From Paenibacillus dakarensis (lineage in GTDB: Bacteria; Bacillota; Bacilli; Paenibacillales; Paenibacillaceae), in NCBI RefSeq assembly GCF_001373415.1, contig NZ_CDSE01000021.1, positions 18,942-82,941 of the forward strand: a DNA stretch of 64,000 bases. Reading direction: 5' to 3'. Under the pieces are notes generated by a model. It was not told the DNA's origin, made no database searches, and saw only the letters and a list, made by a program, of their open reading frames with translations. Of this stretch, positions 8,626 through 16,363 are shown piece by piece (position 1 is the first letter of the stretch; each line of letters begins with the position of its first letter). Made by a program: the position numbers and the translations under genes.

Positions 8626-8641
8626 TGTGACTAATTTCACA
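8626..8641. promoter_or_regulatory. Crp/Fnr-type palindrome TGTGA-N6-TCACA
   Basis: A perfect match to the Crp/Fnr half-site pair used by Bacillus Fnr lies about 45-60 nt before the riboswitch on the minus strand. I cannot place a convincing -10 box at the class II distance, so activation versus repression is open. Confidence 0.5.
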
Positions 8642-8673
8642 TTCACCATCAAAACTCATCTACAGCCATTTAA

Positions 8674-8738
8674 ATTCACCAAGGATTTATTAGGTGAATG
8701 ATTTCACGTTATTTATATAACTACTTTATGAAATAACG
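8674..8738. promoter_or_regulatory. Two further inverted repeats in the promoter region of the surface-protein gene
   Basis: ATTCACC ... GGTGAAT (about 8674-8698, 12-nt spacer) and CGTTATTT (8707-8714) ... AAATAACG (8731-8738) are perfect 7-8 bp inverted repeats in AT-rich DNA. They may be regulator sites or cruciform-prone elements. No cognate regulator lies next to them. Confidence 0.3.
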
Positions 8739-8770
8739 AAACTCTTTTGTGGTTTCCTTTTATTTGAAAA

Positions 8771-8932
8771 AAGGGGCCGTCCTCAACGATCCCAAACTTT
8801 TAGGATAAAGCGAGGTGAAATAGTTTCCTCGAACAATGGAACAACCGTACATATCGGTTCATCGAATTAAACAAAATTTAAACATAAGGTCACCTAAAAG
8901 CTAATCTTAGGGTGATAGGATCGCTGTTGAGG
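8771..8932. other. Hairpin-rich stretch bracketed by an imperfect inverted repeat
   Basis: GGGGCCGTCC opens a stretch whose CCTCAACGATCC (8781-8792) is answered by GGATCGctgTTGAGG (8918-8932). Inside are two more hairpins (CGAGG/CCTCG near 8811-8831, and TCACCTA/TAGGGTGA near 8890-8915). The left edge resembles insertion-sequence ends of the GGGGCTGTCC type, but no transposase or target duplication is seen. It may be a MITE-like remnant or a structured leader of the next gene. Confidence 0.25.
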
Positions 8933-8940
8933 TGATAAGG

Positions 8941-9443
8941 ATGAATATAGTTAAGAAAAGAAATGGGGCCGCGTATACAGCGTGCATATGTGGGTTGTTA
9001 TATGCCCTCCCGCACTTTTGGTGGGGCGTTGGGATTTCGTTCGGTTTCCCGGGGGATTATGCAAAGGCACCCGATGAAGTATGGTCTCAAATCATCGGTT
9101 ATTGGTTTATGGGCATAGCAGCCATTCTTGCCGTCCTGTTCAGCTTGTCATTTGTTTATAAAAGGGGGGCGATGTTGCCGAGGATGCTGAAGCTTGTTCC
9201 TGCATGGGTTGGATGTATTGGGTTGTCCATGTGGGGCTTTAGCTTCTTTGTTTTAAAATTTCAATTTGCGATCGGACGTGTCGTATCAGCCCCGCTTTTA
9301 TTGAACAGGATGCAAGTCCAATGGCTGCATGGGGTTATGTATGGTATGCCCTTTTCCTCGTCTGGGGCGTCTCGCTTGGCTTTACTGCACATTTAGAAGC
9401 AAAATTACAAAAACAAACGCTCATCGCGACTCAGGCCGGGTGA
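8941..9443 (+). pseudogene. Frameshifted small integral membrane protein (DUF3995-like)
   Basis: Translation from the ATG at 8941 (GAGGTG site at 8929-8934) gives a four-helix membrane protein: CGLLYALPHFWWGVG, GYWFMGIAAILAVLFSLSF and later helices. Around 9290-9305, in a C/T-rich stretch, the natural frame is lost. The plausible continuation (DASPMAAWGYVWYALFLVWG, ending ...TQAG and TGA at 9441-9443) lies in another frame, while the original frame ends early at 9396. One inserted or deleted base explains this. It is either a real inactivating mutation or a sequencing error. The pattern resembles DUF3995 and similar small membrane proteins; the function is unknown. Confidence 0.65.
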
Positions 9444-9484
9444 TTAACCGTGATGGTTCGCCGCGACGGAACTCTTGTCTCAAA

Positions 9485-9517
9485 TAATGAAGGGTACTCT
9501 TGGGGTGCCCTCATTTT
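9485..9517 (+). terminator. Terminator after the frameshifted membrane gene
   Basis: AATGAAGGGTA and TGCCCTCATT form an imperfect stem followed by TTTT. Confidence 0.55.
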
Positions 9518-9617
9518 CGTTCTGGGATGATACCGTGAAATTCAGGACATTTAGACAGGGAATAGGAAATGTATGGAGAATCTAAATGAAGAACTTTATG
9601 AATTTATTTTTGCTTGA

Positions 9618-9644
9618 TGTCGATGTACTCAAATGTTGTTCGTT
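9618..9644 (+). promoter_or_regulatory. ECF42-type promoter of the DGPF-sigma operon
   Basis: TGTCGA (9618-9623), 17 nt, then CGTT (9641-9644), about 80 nt before the first DGPF gene. ECF42 sigma factors are reported to use TGTCGA at -35 and CG(A/T)C at -10. The element at 11957 shares the -35 and the 17-nt spacing, which supports autoregulation by the sigma factor at 10154. Confidence 0.65.
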
Positions 9645-9722
9645 GTGTATATAGAGGCCAGGTACAAAAGGTAATCAAGGTTGTATTATTGGCTAAACAA
9701 TCCAAAGAGGAGGAAGATACAA

Positions 9723-10157
9723 ATGCGGTTTATGATGATCGTAAAAGCAACAAAAGATTCTGAGATGGGTATACCTCCAAAACCGGAGTTATTCGAAGCT
9801 ATGATGCGGTATAACGAGGAGTTGGCCAAAGCAGGTGTACTGCTTGCGGCAGACGGTCTGCATTCGAGTTCGAACGCCATCAGGATATCTTACCTGGAAC
9901 CGGGGGGCAAACCGGTCGTTGTGGACGGGCCATTCAGTGAAACGAAGGAAATTATCGCTGGGTATACCCTGATCGAGGTAAGTTCACGGGAAGAAGCGAT
10001 TGAATGGGCGAAGCGCATGCCCGACCCTCACGGATCCGGCGAGGGACAAATTGAACTTCGCCAAGTGTTCGAAGGTCATGAGCTGACGGATAGCCCTGAT
10101 CTGCTGGATGAACATACTGCATTAAGCGAAGAGCTCAGAAGGCGCGCCCGTTCGTGA
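9723..10157 (+). CDS. DGPF/YciI-family protein, ECF42 partner (copy 1)
   Basis: The 144-residue protein starts at the ATG at 9723, set by a GAGGAGG site; an in-frame upstream codon at 9681 lacks one. It has the YCII-related ferredoxin-like fold signature: MRFMMIVKATKDSE, VVDGPFSETKEIIAGY (the DGPF motif) and EAIEWAKRMPDPHG. In actinobacteria and others, proteins of this family are encoded beside ECF42 sigma factors and belong to their regulon. Their biochemical function is not settled. The stop overlaps the GTG start of the sigma gene (10154) by 4 nt, implying translational coupling. Confidence 0.9.
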   Translation: MRFMMIVKATKDSEMGIPPKPELFEAMMRYNEELAKAGVLLAADGLHSSSNAIRISYLEPGGKPVVVDGPFSETKEIIAGYTLIEVSSREEAIEWAKRMPDPHGSGEGQIELRQVFEGHELTDSPDLLDEHTALSEELRRRARS

Positions 10158-11413
10158 CAGACTCTGCTGCTCGCCGTACGATAGAAGCGATCTGGCGTAT
10201 CGAATCATCGAAAATCGTTGCCGGATTGACAAGAATGGTCCGCGATATCGGCTTGGCAGAGGATCTTGCGCAGGATTCGCTTGTCATTGCGCTTGAACGA
10301 TGGCCGGAAACCGGCATTCCAGAGAACCCCGGAGCCTGGCTCATGACCGCAGCGAAACGCCGTGCGATCGACTTCATTCGAAGGAACAAGGTTCGTGACC
10401 GGAAATACGAGGAGGTTGGCCGGAATGTTGATTTATTCAGCGAGGAAGATTTCGATAACGCCCTGGATGGGGAAATCGGGGATGACCTTCTGCGGCTGAT
10501 CTTTATGACCTGTCATCCTGTCCTTTCCCGGGAAGCGCGGATCGCGCTGACGCTTCGGTTGTTGGGCGGGCTGACGACAGGTGAGATTGCACGTGCCTTT
10601 TTTGTCCCGGAACCTACCATCGCCCAGCGTATCCTGCGTGCAAAGAGAACATTAAAGGATATCAGGGCCGAGTTTGAAGTACCGGCGGGTAGTGAGCTGC
10701 AGGAACGATTAGAGACCGTTCTTGAGGTGATTTATCTATTATTCAATGAAGGGTATGCGGCGACCTCGGGAACGAGCTGGATTCGTCCGCTTCTCTGCCA
10801 GGAGGCACTGCGGTTGGGGCGCATCCTCGCGGAAATCGCATCTGGAGAACCCGAGGTGCATGGCCTGGTTGCGCTTATGGAAATCCAGTCCTCACGATTC
10901 AAGACAAGGGTCACGCCGACGGGTCAGCCGATTCTTCTTATGGATCAAAATCGCGCGCTATGGGATCAACTGCTGATCCGGCGGGGGATCGCAGCGTTAG
11001 AACGTGCACAATCGATCGGTCGTCCATTGGGCAAGTATGCGCTGCAAGCAGCGATAGCGGCATGCCATGCTCAGGCGCGTACCGCTTCTGAAACGAATTG
11101 GGTGCGCATTGCGGCACTCTATGAAGCATTGTCGCGGGCAATGCCTTCTCCTGTAGTTGAGCTGAACCGTGCGGTGGCCATTGCGATGGCATTCGGTCCT
11201 GAGTTTGGCCTTCAACTTGTTGAACATCTGGAAGCTGAGCCGGCTTTAAAGGAATACCATTTGCTGCCTAGCGTGAAAGGCGACCTTCTGGAAAAGCTGG
11301 GTCGCAGGGCGGAGGCCTATGAAGCATATAGACGCGCAGCGTCCCTCGTCCGTAATGAGCAGGAGAAAGAACTGCTGCTGAGCCGGGCTGCCGAATGTAA
11401 GACAAATGGATAA
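10154..11413 (+). CDS. ECF42-family RNA polymerase sigma factor with long C-terminal extension
   Basis: The 419-residue protein has sigma region 2 (about 5-85; GLAEDLAQDSLVIALERWP, AWLMTAAKRRAIDFIRR) and region 4 (about 130-175; LTTGEIARAFFVPEPTIAQR). About 240 helical residues follow (EVIYLLFNEGYAA, then ALYEALSRAMPSPVVELNRA), the TPR-like extension typical of group ECF42. These sigmas lack a classical anti-sigma factor, and the extension is needed for activity in the studied Streptomyces member. The GTG start overlaps the stop of the preceding DGPF gene, and another DGPF gene follows 11 nt later. The promoters at 9618 and 11957 are predicted targets. Confidence 0.93.
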   Translation: MTDSAARRTIEAIWRIESSKIVAGLTRMVRDIGLAEDLAQDSLVIALERWPETGIPENPGAWLMTAAKRRAIDFIRRNKVRDRKYEEVGRNVDLFSEEDFDNALDGEIGDDLLRLIFMTCHPVLSREARIALTLRLLGGLTTGEIARAFFVPEPTIAQRILRAKRTLKDIRAEFEVPAGSELQERLETVLEVIYLLFNEGYAATSGTSWIRPLLCQEALRLGRILAEIASGEPEVHGLVALMEIQSSRFKTRVTPTGQPILLMDQNRALWDQLLIRRGIAALERAQSIGRPLGKYALQAAIAACHAQARTASETNWVRIAALYEALSRAMPSPVVELNRAVAIAMAFGPEFGLQLVEHLEAEPALKEYHLLPSVKGDLLEKLGRRAEAYEAYRRAASLVRNEQEKELLLSRAAECKTNG

Positions 11414-11424
11414 GAGGGTGAACA

Positions 11425-11853
11425 ATGATGCGTTTTATTTTTATAACCAAGGCAACTAAGTTTTCGGAGGCCGGTGTTCGTCCAAGCAAGGAGAGCGTCG
11501 ATGCGATGAACGCCTTTCATGAGGAGTTGGCGGCAGCCGGCGTGCTGCAGAGCTCTGAACATTTTTATCCAAGCTCCAGCGGGCTGCGAATCTCATACAA
11601 CAAGCTCAGCGGCGAGCCGAAATTCATTCCGGGTCCACTGAACGAAGTGAACGAGCTAACAGCGGGATACACGATCATTGACGTCAACTCCAGAGAGGAA
11701 GCGTTAAAATGGGCAAAAAGGATGCCTGATCCCAGTGGATACGGAGATGGTGTCATTGAGCTACGACAGCTCTTTGACCATTCAGCTGAGATTCAGGACG
11801 CTGCCTTGGAGTATGAGCTGCTGAGCCACATCGACATGTTAAAGAGAATATAA
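11425..11853 (+). CDS. DGPF/YciI-family protein, ECF42 partner (copy 2)
   Basis: The 142-residue protein is a paralogue of the gene at 9723: MMRFIFITKATKFSEAG, PGPLNEVNELTAGYTII in place of DGPFSETKEIIAGY, and EALKWAKRMPDPSG. Here the DGPF motif itself is changed to PGPL while the rest of the fold signature stays, so this copy may have a modified ligand site. It begins 11 nt after the sigma gene with a GAGGGTG site and ends the operon at the terminator at 11884. Confidence 0.88.
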   Translation: MMRFIFITKATKFSEAGVRPSKESVDAMNAFHEELAAAGVLQSSEHFYPSSSGLRISYNKLSGEPKFIPGPLNEVNELTAGYTIIDVNSREEALKWAKRMPDPSGYGDGVIELRQLFDHSAEIQDAALEYELLSHIDMLKRI

Positions 11854-11883
11854 AAAATGAGGTGCTATAAACATTGGCTTTTG

Positions 11884-11907
11884 CCGCCCTTAAAGGGCGG
11901 TTTTTTT
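11884..11907 (+). terminator. Terminator of the DGPF-sigma-DGPF operon
   Basis: CCGCCCT/AGGGCGG, 7-bp perfect stem, 3-nt loop, then TTTTTTT. Confidence 0.92.
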
Positions 11908-11956
11908 ATTGGAGACTCGTTTCATTGACCATCATGAAAAAATAATTTTCTGGATG

Positions 11957-11983
11957 TGTCGATTTAACCGTCAGTAGTTCGTC
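11957..11983 (+). promoter_or_regulatory. ECF42-type promoter of the hydrolase-DUF998 operon
   Basis: TGTCGA (11957-11962), 17 nt, then CGTC (11980-11983): a full match to the described ECF42 motif, 57 nt before the hydrolase start. It has the same -35 and the same spacing as the element at 9618. It makes the next two genes probable members of the regulon. Confidence 0.75.
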
Positions 11984-12039
11984 GTCATTATAGAAGCAAG
12001 AAAAACCAAGATGGATAACCAAGAAGAGGAGAATGGAAC

Positions 12040-12846
12040 ATGAACTTTGTAACCTCAAAAGACGGAACCCGGATTGCTTATGACAAAACAGGACAAGGGC
12101 CAGCGCTCATTCTGATCGGCGGCGCGTTTAGTTATCGGAATTTCCCTGGAACGGTACAGCTGGCGAAATTGTTAGCAGAGCATTTTACAGTCTTTAATTA
12201 CGACCGCCGCGGACGCGGTGATAGCGGAGATACAAAACCTTATAGCACAACACGCGAGATTGAAGACCTTCGGGCTATGATCGATGATGCAGCAGGCGGA
12301 TCCGCCTTCGTATGGGGATTATCGTCGGGGGCCGTTCTTGCTCTTCAAGCGGCATCCGAGGGAGTCAATATCAAGAAATTGGCCCTGCATGAACCTCCTT
12401 TTGTCGCAGGAGATGTGGATCACAAGCCGCCAAAGGATTTTCTCGAGCATGTAACAGGACTTATTCAGGACAATCGCAGATCGGAAGCCGTTAAGTATTT
12501 TATGACCAAAGGGATGGGAGCCCCTTCCTTCATCATCACGATGATGCGCATGATGCCGGGGGTATGGGCGAAGCTTACGGGGGTTGCTCACACGCTTCCC
12601 TACGATGCTGCTCTAATGGATGGGTACATGGGCGGAAAACCTCTGCCTGCACGATTGTTCAATTCAGTTATGGTGCCAACGGCGGTGCTTGAAGGAACCG
12701 AAAGTCCTGCCTGGTTGCGCAGCGGTGCACAGTCGGTTGCTGCTGCACTGCCTGATGCGAAGCTGATCAGTAAGAAAGGCCTCGGCCATACGAAGCAACT
12801 GAATGCCACAATCATCGCAACGGAGCTAAAGGATTTTTTTCAATAG
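12040..12846 (+). CDS. Alpha/beta-fold hydrolase, predicted ECF42 regulon member
   Basis: This 268-residue cytoplasmic hydrolase starts at an ATG with an AGAGGAG site. The nucleophile elbow is GLSSG (WGLSSGAVLALQAA, about residues 89-102), the oxyanion region is LIGGAF, and a late His sits in GLGHTKQ. The acid residue is probably within the VMVPTAVLEGTES strand region. It resembles small esterase/haloperoxidase-like hydrolases of Firmicutes; the substrate cannot be told. It is followed 30 nt later by a DUF998 membrane protein. The ECF42 promoter upstream suggests joint induction with the DGPF genes. Confidence 0.88.
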   Translation: MNFVTSKDGTRIAYDKTGQGPALILIGGAFSYRNFPGTVQLAKLLAEHFTVFNYDRRGRGDSGDTKPYSTTREIEDLRAMIDDAAGGSAFVWGLSSGAVLALQAASEGVNIKKLALHEPPFVAGDVDHKPPKDFLEHVTGLIQDNRRSEAVKYFMTKGMGAPSFIITMMRMMPGVWAKLTGVAHTLPYDAALMDGYMGGKPLPARLFNSVMVPTAVLEGTESPAWLRSGAQSVAAALPDAKLISKKGLGHTKQLNATIIATELKDFFQ

Positions 12847-12876
12847 AATTGATGATAAGAAAGGGAGGATTTTTAA

Positions 12877-13509
12877 ATGAAGAATATGACCACAACCAGG
12901 ATATTATTGCTTGGAGGAGCCATCTCCGCGCCGCTGTTCTATATCATTGCAATCGCACAGGCATTTACCCGTACCGGATTTAATATCAAGCTTCATGCAA
13001 TTAGTACGCTTACTTTGGGTGACTTGGGTTGGATTCAAAGTGCTAATTTCATCGTCACGGGATCACTGGCTGTATTGGCAGCCATTGGGGCACGCAGTTT
13101 ACTCATGAGAGGAGCAGGCAGGGCGGGTTCCTGGCTGATTGGAGTTTATGGGATCGGTATGATCATGGCAGGACTTTTTAAACCCGACCCCGGTTTAGGA
13201 TTTCCTGCAGGTGCCCCTGAAGGAATGCCGATGTCAATGAGCGGTCAAGCGGCGGTCCACTCCATGGCATTCTTCACATCCTTCATCTGCCTAATTGTCG
13301 CAATGTTGGTATTCGCCCGGCGTTTCGGTGCACAAGGCGAACGGAGTTGGAGATCTTACTGTATTTCTGCTTCAATACTCGCGCCATTACTAATTGTGGT
13401 GGGTATGGGAATCAACAGTTGGATCGGGGTTATCATGGGGATTGCCGGGATGGTCGCTTTCGGTTGGGTTTCTGCCCTAGCCGTCCGACTGCTGAACGAA
13501 ACTTACTAA
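12877..13509 (+). CDS. DUF998-family membrane protein
   Basis: This 210-residue protein has six predicted transmembrane helices, for example LLGGAISAPLFYIIAIAQAF, LIGVYGIGMIMAGLF and MAFFTSFICLIVAMLVFA, and the KLHAISTLTLGDLGWIQ segment characteristic of DUF998. The loop after helix 4 carries KPDPGLGFPAGAP. An AGGGAGG site precedes the ATG. It is co-transcribed with the preceding hydrolase. The function of DUF998 is unknown. Confidence 0.88.
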   Translation: MKNMTTTRILLLGGAISAPLFYIIAIAQAFTRTGFNIKLHAISTLTLGDLGWIQSANFIVTGSLAVLAAIGARSLLMRGAGRAGSWLIGVYGIGMIMAGLFKPDPGLGFPAGAPEGMPMSMSGQAAVHSMAFFTSFICLIVAMLVFARRFGAQGERSWRSYCISASILAPLLIVVGMGINSWIGVIMGIAGMVAFGWVSALAVRLLNETY

Positions 13510-13601
13510 TTATTTGGTGCTTTGGTTAAATCGGACTTTGATATGGAAACTCAACGTTTTTATCGTTCTTTTCTTTGCGGCGTACTACTTTCGTATGACT
13601 A

Positions 13602-13658
13602 CAAACTCCTATAATTCTCTCTACAATGTCTAGGTGGAGTTGAATGATAGGAGTTTTT
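13602..13658 (+). terminator. Terminator after the DUF998 gene
   Basis: AAACTCCTAT and ATAGGAGTTT form a perfect 10-bp stem around a 35-nt loop, then TTTTT in part. The loop is long, so confidence is moderate. Confidence 0.55.
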
Positions 13659-13734
13659 GTTGTGCGATGACGGTCAAGAAACTTCAGTCCGTTGTTTTGG
13701 AGCTTTATTGGATGAACACAAGGAGCGATGATGA

Positions 13735-14283
13735 GTGGAACAGATGGTTACGAATAGAGTAACAGGTGAACAAATTACATTTTTAGAAACAGCAAAGGAT
13801 ACGAGAGGTGAATATTTATTAATTGAAGTTGCACTGCCTCCACGTGGCAAAGGTCCACCCCTACATATTCATGATCGCTTTGAAGAGGAGTTTGAAGTAA
13901 TTTCAGGTAAGCTCACAGTTACCTTAGGAAAGACAAAGCACTTGTTAGAAGTGGGAGATCGTCGTATTGCCCCAATTAGAACACCACATACATTCACCAA
14001 CAATCACGATATTCCTGTTGTATTCCGCGTTCGACTAACGCCACCAAGCAACTTCGAGCAATCAGTCCGCATTCATTACGGGCTTATGGACGATGGATTA
14101 ACAGATGAGAAGGGCAACCCCAAATCACTCGCCTATTCCGCTTTAGTATTAACATTACAAAACACACTGATCGTGGGTATTCCACTCTGGCTTCAACGTT
14201 ATTTTTTTGGACTCATAGTCAAACGTGCCCGTAAAAAGGGAGCTTATGCTGTACTAGAAAAGTATACGGGAGGGGAATTCTGA
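13735..14283 (+). CDS. Cupin-domain protein with C-terminal hydrophobic segment
   Basis: The 182-residue protein starts at GTG 13735 behind AAGGAG. Residues 35-110 form a single cupin barrel: motif 1 PPLHIHDRFEEEFEVISG gives two His and a Glu for metal binding, and motif 2 GDRRIAPIRTPHTFTN supplies a further His. A hydrophobic stretch near 145-165 (TLIVGIPLWLQRYFFGLIV) may touch the membrane. No neighbour shows its substrate. Codon usage is more AT-rich than the flanking genes, which may indicate a separate origin. Confidence 0.85.
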   Translation: MEQMVTNRVTGEQITFLETAKDTRGEYLLIEVALPPRGKGPPLHIHDRFEEEFEVISGKLTVTLGKTKHLLEVGDRRIAPIRTPHTFTNNHDIPVVFRVRLTPPSNFEQSVRIHYGLMDDGLTDEKGNPKSLAYSALVLTLQNTLIVGIPLWLQRYFFGLIVKRARKKGAYAVLEKYTGGEF

Positions 14284-14382
14284 ATGGGATGAACAGCGAA
14301 GCGATGGCGGCTTCCAACAACCGATGATTTTCTATGCGAAAGGATGGAAGAATGGTGGTAAGGACAAGTAATTCCGGAGAAG

Positions 14383-16032
14383 TTGGACTTCATCGTTCAG
14401 TTTAGTGAACCCGTGATGGTAACTGGCTCACCGGTGCTGGCGCTGGATATCGGTGGCGCTACACGGCAAGCGTACTACGTAAGCGGAAGTGGTTCAGCGG
14501 CCTTAACTTTCCGCTATGCGGTACAAAGTGGAGATTTGGATCCCGATGGCATTAGCATCGGTGCTATCGAGTTGGACGGAGGAAATGTGCAGGGCAGTGA
14601 TGGAACCCATGCGGATTTGTCTCTTGCAGAGGCTGCGATTCCATCGACTGCAGGCATCATAGTTATTCCTCCGTGTACACAGTGCAATGGTGGAAACGGA
14701 AACACGGGAGGCGGAGACTCACCGAACGTTGACTACCCTATAGTCAGCTACCCTATGACCTCATCATCTAATGTTCAGACGATTCAATCCTCCATACAGA
14801 ATGAACATGGAGACGTTCTGCTGACGGTGACGATTACCCGTACCACGGATGCATCGGGCAGGAAGAAGGACAAGATTATCATGACCGCGCAGCAAGTGGA
14901 ACAACTCAGAGCTGCTTTGGCGGGAAAGAAATCCTCTGAGGCAAGGTTGGTTCTTACAGATGATAAGAATGAAGTGTCCGAATGGACGATGAATCTGCAG
15001 AAGGATGCAGTCGCACTGCTAGCAAATGCAGGAATTGATCTTGAGATTATCACGAGCAAGGGAACCATTCATCTATCGAAGGATGCCTTGGCGGGGATCA
15101 GTGGAGGTATTACATTCAGGATCGCCCCAGTCCATTCGGAGAGTGAACGGTCCCATCTTCAGCATTTGATTGCAACCGAGCCTTCTGTGCTTGAACGAAT
15201 TGGGAGCTCCTCGATTTCTGTTGTCGACATTCCAGTCGTGATTGAGACGAACGCATCGAGACTGCAGTCGGAGATTATTCTTCCTCTGAGTGACTTGAAC
15301 ATTAGCGAGGTGGATGCGAATAATCTTGCCGTATTCATTAAGCATAGTGACGGTACGGTTGAGCTGCTGAGAGGTCATGTTGTCACCTATGACAAGTCTG
15401 GCAAAAAGGGGATTCGTTTCGCAATCGATCGTTTCAGCACGTTCGTGATCGTTCGCTCGGATGCATTGAACATCAAGCATCAAGCCGCCTACATTACAGG
15501 ATATAAGGATGGCACGTTCCGACCGAACACGTCGATCTCCCGCATCTTCGAAGATCGCAGCGTGAACACCTCATCGGGGATCAGATTCAACGATGTCGAT
15601 GCATCTTATTGGGCTAAGGATGCGATTAACCTCGTATCGGCGAATGGTTGGATGATCGGGCAAGCAGGCGGAAGCTTCCTGCCCGGCAAGACGATCACGC
15701 GAGCCGAGATGGCCACCATTGCAGCGAGGTTCATCGAACGCTCAGCGGTGGATGAGGCCGTCTTCACAGATGTGAGAGATCACTGGGCCAAAGCCGCTAT
15801 CGCCGAGGTTCAAGCCTCCGGTATGATGAACGGCTATGCAAGCGGCGAGTTTCGTCCCAATTCACCATTAACAAGGGCAGAGGCCGTTGCTATTCTGAAT
15901 AAGCTTCTTGGGCGTAAGCCGATCACGGGCATCGCTACCAAGTGGAGCGACGTTTCCGAAGGGTTCTGGGCGTATGGCGATATCCAAGCGGCCTCCAACA
16001 TCTATGACGAGGACGTACTAGAAACACGCTAG
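14383..16032 (+). pseudogene. 5'-truncated SLH-domain surface protein with damaged first SLH
   Basis: The reading frame opens in the middle of a beta domain (DFIVQFSEPVMVTGSPVLAL, YVSGSGSAALTFRYAV) that recurs in long Paenibacillus surface proteins. There is no signal peptide, and an in-frame stop lies about 20 nt upstream of the TTG. A Gly/Asn-rich linker (NGGNGNTGGGDSPN) and two beta regions follow, then three SLH domains near 370-545. The first SLH lacks the eight or so residues after SISR (expected RAEMA...LSR before IFE). The second and third are complete (KTITRAEMATIAARF, SPLTRAEAVAILNKL). Without a secretion signal it cannot reach the wall, so I call it a remnant. A terminator follows. 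Confidence 0.7.
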
Positions 16033-16040
16033 AGGTTATT

Positions 16041-16071
16041 AAAGGGCACCTAATTAGGTGCTCTTTAATTT
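16041..16071 (+). terminator. Terminator of the SLH remnant
   Basis: AAAGGGCACCT / AGGTGCTCTTT stem with AATT loop, then AATTTTT. Confidence 0.85.
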
Positions 16072-16363
16072 TTCGCTCTATAAATGATGAGATAATCGGT
16101 ATGAAAAGAGACAGCGAACATTAAGCTGCAGTCTACCCTTAGCGCATACGCTGAGAGGGGGAGCTGTGGCTTATTTTTGTTGTTATTCACGCCGCCCATT
16201 CACAAAGAGTGTATATACATCACGCAGGCTAGACTCTAAAAGCATCATAGATTAAGATTCACTTAGGTAAGTTAATCAATCGATCTCATCTAACCGAAAT
16301 TATAATTATTATATTTTGGAATATGACAAAAAATTTTTACGAAAGGGACGTCTGGTTATTGCT
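16072..16363. other. Intergenic stretch without a gene; Per-box-like site
   Basis: Between the SLH remnant and the convergent MraY gene I see no plausible coding frame. A weak hairpin (AGCG/CGCT) lies near 16140. TTATAATTATTATAT at 16300-16314 matches the PerR box TTATAATNATTATAA at all positions but the last, yet no gene starts downstream. In AT-rich DNA this could be chance, or the leftover promoter of a lost gene. Confidence 0.3.
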
